Below are positions 1 to 8,052 of a stretch of DNA of 37,312 nt, piece after piece. The DNA comes from JBBSWB01 sp038046465. Its GTDB lineage: Archaea > Nanobdellota > Nanobdellia > Woesearchaeales > GW2011-AR9. How positions within the stretch are numbered: the first letter of the stretch is position 1; each line of letters begins with the position of its first letter. Made by a program: the position numbers and the translations under genes. The notes beneath the pieces are model-generated. The model had not been told where the DNA came from, ran no database searches, and was given only the letters and a program-made list of their open reading frames with translations. The DNA lies in the NCBI GenBank assembly GCA_038046465.1, contig JBBSWB010000015.1, forward strand, positions 1 through 37,312, in the 5' to 3' direction.

Positions 1-27
1 TGGAAATGCAGGAGATACTCAAAAGTG

Positions 28-52
28 CTTCAGGTTACTGAAGTATTACGGA
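28..52. repeat. Terminal inverted-repeat copy, left end
   Basis: A short imperfect palindrome (CTTCAG, four-base spacer, CTGAAG) followed by TATTACGGA. The same 25 nt occurs in inverted orientation at 37258-37282, differing only in the spacer. It lies at the very edge of the window, so it may be part of a larger repeat at which the assembly broke. I see no gene in positions 1-70. Confidence 0.6.
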
Positions 53-70
53 AAAATTAGGGTTATATAA

Positions 71-436
71 TTATTTTTTATTCCAATCAACCATAGTGCC
101 ATCTCTTCGGGCATCTTGAATAGTAAATCCATTTGGAAATCGCTTCTTCAATTTTTCTATATTTTCTTCTAAAACTTCTTGCATATCCCAATTAAAAAAA
201 CTACAAATCATTGCCGCATACCATAAAGTATCTCCGATATTTTCTCGTATCCCTGTGGTTTGGTCATTATCATGTGCAAAGGTTTTTTTGATGCAGGAAG
301 CAACATCTCCCGCTTCTCCAGCAATTCCCAAACCCCAAGTTAGAATTTCTTTTTCAGAAGTTTCAAATTTTTTGGCAGTTGCTTTACACAATAATTGATA
401 TTCGGTTAAGTTTGAATTTATTTTTTGTTCAGGCAT
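71..436 (-). CDS. MazG-like nucleotide pyrophosphohydrolase
   Basis: A 121-aa single-domain protein of the MazG-like all-alpha NTP pyrophosphohydrolase type. These enzymes hydrolyse (deoxy)nucleoside triphosphates to monophosphates and pyrophosphate, using acidic residues that hold Mg2+. Visible signatures are the GEAGDVAS segment near residue 40 and the ENIGDTLWY helix near residue 65, which match the family's Glu-rich helix and its following acidic helix pair. The length suits the small one-domain forms rather than full-length bacterial MazG. Likely role: cleaning the nucleotide pool or removing non-canonical nucleotides; the substrate cannot be read from sequence. It is transcribed alone on the minus strand, with an AT-rich upstream region holding a TATA-like element around 465-475. 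Confidence 0.85.
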   Translation of the reverse strand: MPEQKINSNLTEYQLLCKATAKKFETSEKEILTWGLGIAGEAGDVASCIKKTFAHDNDQTTGIRENIGDTLWYAAMICSFFNWDMQEVLEENIEKLKKRFPNGFTIQDARRDGTMVDWNKK

Positions 437-540
437 AATATTTGGCTAATCTTAACTGTTAATAAAGTTTTCTTCACACCAAAATATACTCCTAAGAATA
501 AAGCATTATTAAGAATGGCTTACCTAAAACCCGATAATTT

Positions 541-1614
541 TCAAAACCAAATAACCTTCTTAATATCATCAGAATTCTTGTGGAAAGCTTCTTGGTAATC
601 TAAACAATGAATAGTATTAGTAATTAATTTACTAGTTAATCCGGGCCAATGCTTTTCAAATTCACTAAATCTTTCCACGCCCCTAACATAATTTTGATAG
701 TTAGCATTTACTACACCCAGGATTAAATTATTGTTTAATACCAAATTTATATTTATCTTGCTAATATCAATCGTTCTAAAGCGATCATCTCCAGTTATGC
801 TGGTTAAGCAGAGCACCCCATTAGTATTAAGAAATTTTAATCCTTCTAAAACCATCGGCGAATAACCAGTAGTTTCTATTACTAGGTCTGCTTTTCCAAT
901 TTGGTGCACCAATTCTTCAATACCATATTCATTGGTAGAATAATATTTTGCGCCAGTTTCTTCAACGATTGCTGATTTTAAATTTCCTTTTCTGGATCTG
1001 GCAATTACATTTGTTTCTACATTCATCGTACGTAAAACCATAGACGCTAATAAGCCAATAGGCCCAGAACCCATAACCACTGCTGATTTCAAATCCCAAT
1101 ACATCCGTGTTTGCGCTTTCAAAGTTTGATCAATAACTTTTTCAACAAAACTTAATGGTTCTAACAGCACCCCAATATTCTGATGTTGTTTAGGTACCGA
1201 AACCAACCATTGCGGATTTTCTGCATAATATTCAGACATGATTCCATGGATTCCTTTAATGCCGATTTCGGTATAATTTCCCGTTAAGCACATATCATTT
1301 TGACCATTTTTACAATTCAAACATTTTTCTGGGCAGGGTCTTCGTACAGTTCTAACCACTAAATCCCCGACGTTAAATGAACTCACTGAAGCGCCAACTT
1401 CAGCAATCTTTCCGATGGATTCGTGCCCCATAATTAAATAATTTGAATCCGCCGGGGTTTGGCCATATAATCCATCTACAATTTCTAAATCAGTTCGGCA
1501 AACTCCCGCTTGAAGCACATTTACTAATACTTCATCATCAGTTATTATAGGTTCATCTACTTTGATTAATTGTTGCGAATTCTTTTTCAAAGGAGTTATA
1601 GCAATTGCTTTCAT
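541..1614 (-). CDS. Zinc-dependent glucose 1-dehydrogenase-like MDR oxidoreductase
   Basis: A 357-aa medium-chain dehydrogenase closest in pattern to archaeal glucose 1-dehydrogenases, which oxidise glucose or related aldoses to the lactone with NAD(P)+. Catalytic-zinc candidates are Cys39 (GVCRTD), His64-Glu65 (GHE) and Glu152 (LEPLS). The structural zinc lobe has four cysteines at 94, 98, 101 and 109. A Rossmann motif, GSGPIGLLA, follows near residue 180, and the basic stretch ARSRKGN after beta-2 suggests NADP preference. The length equals that of archaeal family members. It lies 64 bp downstream of scpA on the same strand and may share its transcript. The exact sugar substrate is inferred; another polyol or aldose dehydrogenase is possible. 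Confidence 0.82.
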   Translation of the reverse strand: MKAIAITPLKKNSQQLIKVDEPIITDDEVLVNVLQAGVCRTDLEIVDGLYGQTPADSNYLIMGHESIGKIAEVGASVSSFNVGDLVVRTVRRPCPEKCLNCKNGQNDMCLTGNYTEIGIKGIHGIMSEYYAENPQWLVSVPKQHQNIGVLLEPLSFVEKVIDQTLKAQTRMYWDLKSAVVMGSGPIGLLASMVLRTMNVETNVIARSRKGNLKSAIVEETGAKYYSTNEYGIEELVHQIGKADLVIETTGYSPMVLEGLKFLNTNGVLCLTSITGDDRFRTIDISKININLVLNNNLILGVVNANYQNYVRGVERFSEFEKHWPGLTSKLITNTIHCLDYQEAFHKNSDDIKKVIWF

Positions 1615-1678
1615 TAGTTGCAGTGCTCCGTTGTGTATAGTTATTAAAATTTGCGATATTCTTATCTATTTATAGCGA

Positions 1679-2419
1679 TTAAGACTGTTGTTTATCTGAT
1701 TTATTTTTAGAAAGAGTAATAAAAATTTCATCAAAATGTTTTTTTTGTTCAATTTCTACTTTCTGTTGGCTCTCTAAATGTAATAAAGGAACAAAAGCAT
1801 ACACTTTCTCCTGCTTTCCTGCTCGCGGAGGCAACAAGGAGGAAAAAGTTAATTTATTGGTTTGGTCCTTGTTAGAATAATAAGTAATTTTGTGATAGAG
1901 GTCACGAATAACTTCTACGATATCAACTTTTTTTCCATAAAGGTGGTTAAATTTAACTGGTCTTTGCTGGGCTAAGATTCTCTTTTTAGTGCTCATGGCC
2001 CGCTGCAAAGCATTAATTAAGTCTTCAACGGAAACTTTTCGATTTCGCGGCTGCGGATTTCTGGGAATTAATTTATATTCTTGTTTTTCTTTATTCTTTC
2101 TTATTCCCAGTTCGTCAAATAAGTCTTCCGTTTCTTCTTCAGAAGTCTGATTAATCAATTGATCTAATTTAAAGATGTCGTTATCAATTAAATGAGTAGC
2201 TTTTATTTTCAACAGAACCGCTGCGGCTAGCAGAATTTTTCCTGAAATCTTAAATTCATGCTCCTGCATTGCTTTAATGACTTGAATAAATTTTTCAGTA
2301 AGCAAAGAAATATTAATATCCCAGGGGTCCATCTGTTCGGTCTTTACTAAATCTTGGATGATCGTTTTCCAGCCGACTTCATCCTGATTCAGCAATAAAT
2401 CCATAATTTGCTGTTGCAT
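1679..2419 (-). CDS. scpA: Segregation and condensation protein A (ScpA)
   Basis: A 246-aa kleisin of the ScpA family, which bridges SMC ATPase heads in chromosome condensation and segregation. The N-terminal part contains the typical pattern DLLLNQDEVGWKTII, then DPWDINISLLTEKFI near residue 32 and a helix ending LLKIKATHL near residue 75. The C-terminal part carries the predicted winged helix that contacts the SMC cap. The middle is acidic and charged, as usual for kleisin linkers. Archaeal ScpA proteins are often this size and start with such a DPWDI segment. The ATG start is followed directly by the family core. No scpB or smc gene lies in this window. Confidence 0.88.
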   Translation of the reverse strand: MQQQIMDLLLNQDEVGWKTIIQDLVKTEQMDPWDINISLLTEKFIQVIKAMQEHEFKISGKILLAAAVLLKIKATHLIDNDIFKLDQLINQTSEEETEDLFDELGIRKNKEKQEYKLIPRNPQPRNRKVSVEDLINALQRAMSTKKRILAQQRPVKFNHLYGKKVDIVEVIRDLYHKITYYSNKDQTNKLTFSSLLPPRAGKQEKVYAFVPLLHLESQQKVEIEQKKHFDEIFITLSKNKSDKQQS

Positions 2420-2493
2420 TTACATTAGAAATTGTTTTCGATATAAAAAAGCTGCGCTTTTGGGTATTCTTAAGAATATATTTAGAAAATAAA

Positions 2494-2526
2494 TGGGCCT
2501 GCCCGGAAATTCTGACTCGAACCGGG
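2494..2526 (-). pseudogene. Orphan tRNA 3' part (T arm plus acceptor strand)
   Basis: On the minus strand this reads a T-stem CCCGG, the T-loop start TTCGAGT, eight extra bases, CCGGG and then the acceptor strand CAGGCCC plus A. It matches the 3' end of the two tRNA-Val genes here but has no matching 5' half upstream. The 68 bp between it and tRNA-Val(UAC) hold a GC-rich stretch (2521-2572) with a further CCCGG and motifs resembling the T-loop intron. It could be a duplication relic of the tRNA 3' end. A 3' half of a split, trans-spliced tRNA is possible but not supported by any visible partner. Confidence 0.6.
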
Positions 2527-2600
2527 TAAACTCACTCCGCTGTGCTTCGTTCGTAACCCTCTCTCGTCCGGGATTTGCATAAAAATAATAGAAGAATGAA

Positions 2601-2733
2601 TGGGCCTGCCCGGAAATTCGTAAGCCTGCGCACGAATGAACGAACGCAGTGACTTTCTCGAACCGGGGATCAACGCCTTACTTTGCAAAAAATGCCTGTA
2701 AGGGCGCTGTCATTGCCGCTAGACCACAGGCCC
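2601..2733 (-). tRNA. tRNA-Val(UAC) with two introns
   Basis: Fold: acceptor GGGCCTG/CAGGCCC with discriminator A, TG, D arm GTC...GAC, anticodon stem GCGCC/GGCGT, variable TGATC, T-stem CCCGG/CCGGG. Removing two introns gives exactly 73 nt. Intron 1 is 18 nt at position 37/38; it forms a bulge-helix-bulge with bulges CAG and TAA, and leaves the loop CTTACAA (anticodon UAC). Intron 2 is 42 nt at 59/60 in the T loop; its motif has central helix TTCG/CGAA and bulges AGA and TTT, leaving the T loop TTCGAGT. The TGGTCTAG start is typical of archaeal tRNA-Val. CCA is not encoded. A TATA-like AATTTAATAA lies upstream at about 2758-2768. Confidence 0.88.
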
Positions 2734-2820
2734 GGATATGGGTTAATTTTAATGTTTGTTTATTAAATTTTTGGATTTTTTATGGTAACATTTATGAAAA
2801 TTGTTCTTTTTATTAGTAAA

Positions 2821-3987
2821 ATGGATATTTATCAACCTGCAGAAGACTCTTACTTATTAAATAAATTTGTAAAAAAAGTAGCGTCCGGTAAAGTATTAGA
2901 TATGGGAACGGGATCAGGAATTCAAGCTCTAACTGCGGTAAATAGCCCTAAAGTAAAAGAAGTTCTTGCCGTAGATATTAATAAAACAGCCATTACTGTT
3001 TTACAAAAAACTATCCACGAAAAAAAACTTAAAAAAATCAAAGTTCTAAACAGCGATTTGTTTGAAAAAGTAACCGGGCAATTTGGTTGTATTATTTTCA
3101 ACCCACCTTATCTTCCGCAAGACAAAAACATAACTGATGCTGCTTTATATGGCGGAAAAAAAGGTTGGGAAATCTCTGAACACTTCTTTCAGCAAGTTTC
3201 TAATTATTTAACTCCAACCGGAATAATCTTATTTTTATTTTCTTCTCTAACTAATAAATCAAAAATAGAACAAATCCTTACTGATCATTTGTTTCAGTTT
3301 AAAGAATTAGGAAAGCAAAAACTTGCGTTTGAAGAATTATATGTATACAAGATAACTAAAACTACCTTACTTAAGACTTTAGAAAAAAAAGGAATCAAAA
3401 ATATTCATTACTTTGCGCACGGTAAGAGAGGAGTAATTTACGCCGGAACAAAAACTACTAAACAAATAGTTGCAATAAAAGTAAATCGAAAAGAATCTAC
3501 TGCTGTTGGCAGAATTACTAACGAAGCGAAGTGGTTAAAATTACTAAATAAACGTTCTATCGGTCCAAAATTATTATTTCATGGAAAAGATTACTTAACT
3601 TATGAATTTGTTCAGGGCAAATTTTTATTAGATTGGCTGGAAAACAAAGACAAAGGAACTATAAAACTAGTTTTGATTTCTCTGCTGCAGCAATGTTTTG
3701 AATTAGATCAACTTAAAATTAACAAAGAAGAATTACATCGTCCTTTCAAACATATACTAATAACTAAAGAAAACCAACCGGTTTTGATAGATTTCGAACG
3801 TTGCTATAAAACTGATAAACCCCACAATTTGACTCAATTTATAGAATTTATCTGCCGGATTAAAACCGAATTAGAACAGAAAGGCTTTCCTATTTCCGCA
3901 GATAAATTAAGAGAACTGGCTAAACAATATAAAGAAAATCAAAGTAAACAAAATTTAAATCAAATTTTAAATCTGATTTTGCGTTAA
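2821..3987 (+). CDS. HemK2-like methyltransferase fused to COG2112-like protein kinase
   Basis: Two domains in one frame. The N-terminal half (about 1-185 from this start) is a HemK/PrmC-class SAM methyltransferase: it opens with the HemK2-type YQPAEDSYLL, has the SAM loop LDMGTGSGIQ and the catalytic FNPPYLPQ motif, which in this family methylates glutamine in release factors. The C-terminal half resembles small archaeal predicted Ser/Thr kinases (COG2112-like): glycine loop GKRGVIYAG, lysine in VAIKV, RPFKHILI in the catalytic-loop position, and IDFERC in place of DFG. These are usually separate proteins. In-frame ATGs also exist at 2782 and 2794; I prefer 2821 because the family core begins there and a TATA box at about 2759-2768 would give a transcript start near 2790. 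Confidence 0.82.
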   Translation: MDIYQPAEDSYLLNKFVKKVASGKVLDMGTGSGIQALTAVNSPKVKEVLAVDINKTAITVLQKTIHEKKLKKIKVLNSDLFEKVTGQFGCIIFNPPYLPQDKNITDAALYGGKKGWEISEHFFQQVSNYLTPTGIILFLFSSLTNKSKIEQILTDHLFQFKELGKQKLAFEELYVYKITKTTLLKTLEKKGIKNIHYFAHGKRGVIYAGTKTTKQIVAIKVNRKESTAVGRITNEAKWLKLLNKRSIGPKLLFHGKDYLTYEFVQGKFLLDWLENKDKGTIKLVLISLLQQCFELDQLKINKEELHRPFKHILITKENQPVLIDFERCYKTDKPHNLTQFIEFICRIKTELEQKGFPISADKLRELAKQYKENQSKQNLNQILNLILR

Positions 3988-4012
3988 ATGCAATCAATAA
4001 CTTCTTTGAATC

Positions 4013-4756
4013 CTAATGACCTGGAAAGAATTCCGTTTCTCCCTGCCAATGGATGCCTTTCTTTAATTCTACCGGTCGCCAGTGGTCTTCAACTAAGGTA
4101 GCTTCTAACCAAGTTGCTAACTCTTGAGGATTACCAATGGTTGCTGATAAGCCAATTAACTGGGGTTTGATCAACATTCTAAGTAAAGTCAGGATTACTT
4201 CTAAAGTCGGTCCCCTAGAAGGATCATTAAGCAGATGAATCTCATCTACAATTACCGTTTTAACTTCTGAAAGCCAAGAAACTCTATGCCTAAGCAGGGA
4301 ATCTAGTTTTTCCGTAGTTAATATTAATAAATCGTAATTTGCTAAATAATTCGATTCAGAATCGACTTCTCCCGTAGAAATTATCACTTTATACTTAGTT
4401 CCATTAAATAACTCTTTATATTCTTTAAATTTTTCATTTGCTAAAGCTTTTAGAGGAACTAAATAGATTGCTTTTCCAGAGGTATTTTGGTGTTTTTCAT
4501 TACTACTACTACTATTACTACTACTACCACTTTGATTACCCCCATTATTAGTGGTATTATCCCCATTTAATTTATGACATATAACTATGGTCGCTATCAG
4601 CGTTTTTCCGGAAGCTGTTGGCGCACAGACTAATAATGATTTATTATCCAATAAACCAGCTAAAAGAGCTTTCTCTTGAACCGGAGTAAGCTGGGGAAAT
4701 TTAGAATAATAAGCTTTAAAGAAGTCCGGAAGGGGCAAATCTTGTAATTGGGTCAT
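4013..4756 (-). CDS. Ski2/Hel308-like DEAD-box helicase, N-terminal domain only
   Basis: A 247-aa protein containing just the first RecA domain of a superfamily 2 helicase of the Hel308/Ski2 type. Visible motifs are the Q region (FPQLTPVQ), Walker A APTASGKT, motif Ia PLKALANEK, TGEVD, TTEKLDSLLR, motif II DEIH and motif III GLSATIGN. The second RecA domain, winged helix and ratchet domain of a usual 700-aa member are missing: the frame stops at 4013, 25 bp from the convergent gene's end, and no remnant follows in other frames. A Ser/Asn/Gly-rich insert between motifs I and Ia is encoded by a trinucleotide run near 4497-4533. Probably a truncated, perhaps inactive gene. A TATA box (AAATATAAAG, about 4775-4785) fits a leaderless transcript. 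Confidence 0.8.
   Translation of the reverse strand: MTQLQDLPLPDFFKAYYSKFPQLTPVQEKALLAGLLDNKSLLVCAPTASGKTLIATIVICHKLNGDNTTNNGGNQSGSSSNSSSSNEKHQNTSGKAIYLVPLKALANEKFKEYKELFNGTKYKVIISTGEVDSESNYLANYDLLILTTEKLDSLLRHRVSWLSEVKTVIVDEIHLLNDPSRGPTLEVILTLLRMLIKPQLIGLSATIGNPQELATWLEATLVEDHWRPVELKKGIHWQGETEFFPGH
4497..4533. repeat. Trinucleotide (TAC/ACT) microsatellite inside helicase ORF
   Basis: A nearly pure run of TAC/ACT triplets on the plus strand, coding serines and asparagines on the minus strand in the insert between helicase motifs I and Ia. The length could vary without breaking the frame. Confidence 0.75.
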
Positions 4757-4975
4757 TAAAAAAGCAGGAAACCTTTATATTTTTAAGTGTTTCTAGGTTA
4801 AAAGTTAAAAAAGCTGATTAAAAAGTTAAAAATAGCCCAACCGACGACTAAACTAGAACCCTGTTCTAGAACCGTGTTTTATCATTTTTGAATGATGAAC
4901 CCCTGAAAGCGTAAAATTTTGGGGTTTTAGGCGTCCTCCTGGTGCGGGGCGCTTTTCAAGTCCAAATTCTTACGA

Positions 4976-5206
4976 AAGGCTTATAAATCGATTTTTGGTA
5001 GTTAGTAGATAACCTAGTGGTTTTGGGATTTAGATGTGTAAGTCCTTCTAGGTTTGATTCATCTATAAGATCGAAAAAGTGTACTTTTATAGGTCTGCTT
5101 TTCGAAATTCTTTCAGGTGAGTCGTATTATAGATGAATCAATAAGACAAAATAATGAAGTAAAGTAAAAAATAAAGTAAAAAAAACATATTCAAAACACG
5201 GAGGTG
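4976..5206 (+). promoter_or_regulatory. S-layer gene promoter, long structured leader and strong RBS
   Basis: A TATA box, CTTATAAATCG, lies at 4980-4990, more than 200 bp before the S-layer start, so the messenger probably has a long leader, unlike the leaderless neighbours. Within it, 5056-5068 and 5127-5139 are perfect 13-bp inverted repeats (GATTCATCTATAA and its complement) enclosing a second hairpin, AAAAGT/ACTTTT. A strong Shine-Dalgarno GGAGGTG sits at 5200-5206, ten bases before the ATG. The rest of 4757-4975 holds a GC-rich patch (about 4931-4955) but no gene that I can see. Confidence 0.6.
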
Positions 5207-5216
5207 TGTTTAGAAA

Positions 5217-7787
5217 ATGAAAATAAAACGAATGGTTAAACGCATTTTAACTGTTGGTACCGTTTTTACAATGCTCGGTGCTACGGTTATGGGTGCGATG
5301 GCTGCGGATTTGAGTAAATACCCAGACATGTTTGTTTCTGACGGGGTATTCAACGGCCTAATGGTTGTTGGTGAAAATGCAGCTGCTATTGACAACTTGG
5401 CTTTGACAGACATTGCTTCAAGTATGAAGTATAAGAAAGCCGGAGCTGTTTCTACAGTTTCAGTTGAAGGAGATGCTTGGAAAGTTGGAACTAGTTCTAA
5501 ATTCTTAGAATTGGCTAACAGCAACGCCACGAGTTCTGCACTTGTTGGAGAAACATTTTTAGACATTAACACCTTTATTGGTGATGCAGAATTAGGTGGA
5601 TTAGTAGATGGATCTTTTTCTACTAATGCTGCTAATTATGACTACCAGCAGTTTATGTTCTTTGAAGAGTCGAATGGTGCCGCAGCAAAACAAAACAGAC
5701 TTGTAAAATTCGACGAATCTGATGATGAAGTAACTGCAGACCACCTTTTCTTTAAAAGTTCTGAGCAGATTACCCATTACAAATTGGAATTTGCATCTAC
5801 TGCTCAATCAGATGTTACCGATGCTGATGGAACGGCAACCACTTCCGGTGGTTACTTAGACGACTTTAGAAATACCGATATTAAGATGTTAGGTAACGAT
5901 TATTCTATTGTTGAAGCTACAAGACCTGCTACGGGACTTACAACCAGTGTTAAACTAACCTTAATGGCTGGGGCAACTCATGACACTATGTTAGAAGGAG
6001 ACACTAAAACGTACACCGTTGGTGAAAAAGAATATGAAGTTGCTTTAACGTATGTTGATGCAACCAAAGCAAAATTCACCGTAAACGGAGAAGCAACCAA
6101 TAAATTAGCTGTAGGAGACACTTATGTTCTTTCTGATAGTAGTGAAATAGGTGTTTCTGAAGTATTGTACCAAAGTTATGCTGGTGGGGTTCACTCTGCT
6201 GAGTTTTACTTAGGAGCAACCAAATTAGTATTAAGGGACGACAACTCTACTGTAGCTGGTGGAGCTTACAACATGAAAGTTGGTTCCGAAGATATTGATG
6301 GGACTACTGTTGTAATAACTGGTACGGATGATGCAACTACGGCAACTTTAAGCACTATTGAACTTAACATGACTGCTGATGATGACTACTGGGTACCTGC
6401 TGGTGGAAAATTAAGCGAAGTCATTGCTGCTGCTGGTGATGAAGATGAAGTTCTTTTTGGCGGAGCATTTGATGTAGAATACAAAGGCTTAGCTGAACAG
6501 GAAACTAAAGAGTTAAAGCTAAAGACCTCTTCATCCAAGAGATACAAATTACAACTTATGGACGGAGATGGAAATGCAGTAGAACTTCCAGTTGCGTATG
6601 CTGAAGGAACTTCCAACCTGTCATTTGGTGAAGAATCTCACGTAGCAACCTCTAGGAATAATCAAAAGCGATTAGTTCTTGGTGAAGGTAGAGTTACTGG
6701 TGGTGGAGAAGTAGTCGAAAAAGATGACTTCTTCGTCATAACTGGCGGAACAGCTGCGGATGGTTCGGCAAAATCGTACTTGATGCAGTATAAAGGTGCA
6801 GATAAAGTTTCCAAAACTAGCCCAAAAATTAAATTTAAGAATATAGGCAGTGGAGAAACTTTAGAATACTCAGTATCTTCAACTAACCGAACGGCAACCA
6901 TTAAGTTAGGTGGTTATTCTTTTGGTGTTGATGGTGTAGGTATAACTGTAGATGATTTCCCCGTCTTTGTTGACTTAGATGGTTCAGGGGGAGCGCCTGC
7001 TGCTAATGGAAACATAACTTTTGTGGACTACTTTGGGTCTCAATGGGCATTTAAGCCTAACACGATGGATACACTATTAGGTTATAATGACCTTGCTGGT
7101 GTTAACTCAACTTCAATAGCATTTGTACAGATTACTCAGACTACACCTAATGCAGATGACTACGACAACGTTGCTCCATCAACATTAATACTAAACCTTA
7201 CTACAGCTGCTGGTCCAGAAGTACGAGCGGATTTGTATGGTGTAACTTTATTAACGCCTGACGGAGAAACTGAAGTTAAGTATGGTTATACATCTATGGG
7301 TACGTTTATAACTCATAGTGAGCCAAGCAGTGACCCAGACGAAATAACTATGGTTTACCCAGCTAAACAAAGGTTACCGCAAGTTTACGTTACTAGCGGA
7401 GCAACTAGCACCTCCACAGTAAGTGGCGGAGAATTAGTTGCTGTAACTATTGTTGACGCTACCAAGTTAGACAGCGAAGTTGCTAGTGTGAAAGCACAGA
7501 ACTTAATCGTTGTTGGCGGGCCTTGTGTTAACACTGTAGCAGCTGAATTGTTGGGCAACCCAGCAGACTGTACTGAAGGATTTACACCTGGCAAAGCAAG
7601 AGTTAAATTGTTTGAGCACGCTAATGGTAATGTAGCTATGTTAGTAGCTGGTTACAGTGGCGCAGACACAAGACTTGCTGGTAAAGTAATTGCACACAGG
7701 TTCGCAGAATTAAGTGGAACTGAAGTAGAAGTTGAAGGTACCACTTACAGTGATGCAACCATCAGTAAATCTGCAGTAACTAAATAA
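5217..7787 (+). CDS. S-layer protein
   Basis: An 856-aa exported surface-layer protein of the archaeal type seen in methanococci and DPANN genomes. Residues 1-29 form a signal peptide with basic start and hydrophobic core, cleaved near AMA-ADLSKYP. The mature N-terminus has the family pattern MFVSDGVFNGLMVVGENA, followed by IDNLALTDIASS. The C-terminal part repeats that fold with NLIVVGGPCVNTVAAELLGN, then a segment containing VAGYSGADTRLAGKVIAHR. The centre is Thr-, Gly- and Asp-rich beta sandwich-like sequence, as expected for a lattice protein. A strong RBS, a structured leader and a long T-run terminator suit very high expression. No C-terminal membrane anchor is visible. Confidence 0.9.
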   Translation: MKIKRMVKRILTVGTVFTMLGATVMGAMAADLSKYPDMFVSDGVFNGLMVVGENAAAIDNLALTDIASSMKYKKAGAVSTVSVEGDAWKVGTSSKFLELANSNATSSALVGETFLDINTFIGDAELGGLVDGSFSTNAANYDYQQFMFFEESNGAAAKQNRLVKFDESDDEVTADHLFFKSSEQITHYKLEFASTAQSDVTDADGTATTSGGYLDDFRNTDIKMLGNDYSIVEATRPATGLTTSVKLTLMAGATHDTMLEGDTKTYTVGEKEYEVALTYVDATKAKFTVNGEATNKLAVGDTYVLSDSSEIGVSEVLYQSYAGGVHSAEFYLGATKLVLRDDNSTVAGGAYNMKVGSEDIDGTTVVITGTDDATTATLSTIELNMTADDDYWVPAGGKLSEVIAAAGDEDEVLFGGAFDVEYKGLAEQETKELKLKTSSSKRYKLQLMDGDGNAVELPVAYAEGTSNLSFGEESHVATSRNNQKRLVLGEGRVTGGGEVVEKDDFFVITGGTAADGSAKSYLMQYKGADKVSKTSPKIKFKNIGSGETLEYSVSSTNRTATIKLGGYSFGVDGVGITVDDFPVFVDLDGSGGAPAANGNITFVDYFGSQWAFKPNTMDTLLGYNDLAGVNSTSIAFVQITQTTPNADDYDNVAPSTLILNLTTAAGPEVRADLYGVTLLTPDGETEVKYGYTSMGTFITHSEPSSDPDEITMVYPAKQRLPQVYVTSGATSTSTVSGGELVAVTIVDATKLDSEVASVKAQNLIVVGGPCVNTVAAELLGNPADCTEGFTPGKARVKLFEHANGNVAMLVAGYSGADTRLAGKVIAHRFAELSGTEVEVEGTTYSDATISKSAVTK

Positions 7788-7837
7788 GCCTTAACCGGCT
7801 ATTTTTTTCTTTTTTTTCTTTTTCTTTTTTTTTAAAC
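7787..7837 (+). terminator. Terminator of the S-layer gene
   Basis: A small AGCC/GGCT hairpin at the stop codon is followed by a roughly 35-nt run almost entirely of T with a few C. This fits archaeal oligo-U termination and a highly expressed gene. Confidence 0.8.
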
Positions 7838-7878
7838 TTTTTATTTTGAAATATAATCCTAAAGGCACTATCCGTTTT

Positions 7879-8029
7879 ATGAGTGATACATTTCTCAAAT
7901 CACTCACTTTTTTCTTAGTTCTATTTTTGGACTTACAAGAAATGCAGTAGAGAGGAGCTTAAAACAAGAATATTTCTTAACTACTCGCCAAAGCTAATTA
8001 CAAAAACGAGCAAAATCACTCACTTTTCG
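7879..8029. repeat. Repeated AATCACTCACTTTT and small inverted repeat
   Basis: Gene-free 7838-8084 holds GAGTGAT/ATCACTC as an inverted repeat (7879-7902), and the sequence AATCACTCACTTTT occurs twice, near 7896 and 8015. The function is unknown; it may be a remnant of a duplicated regulatory sequence. Confidence 0.5.
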
Positions 8030-8052
8030 AATTGTGCCATCCTAAACAAAGT

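Noticed and set aside
2482..2688. A 68-aa minus-strand open frame across the tRNA region
   Set aside because: It is an accidental frame through the tRNA-Val gene, its introns and the orphan 3' part; no RBS or protein-like pattern.
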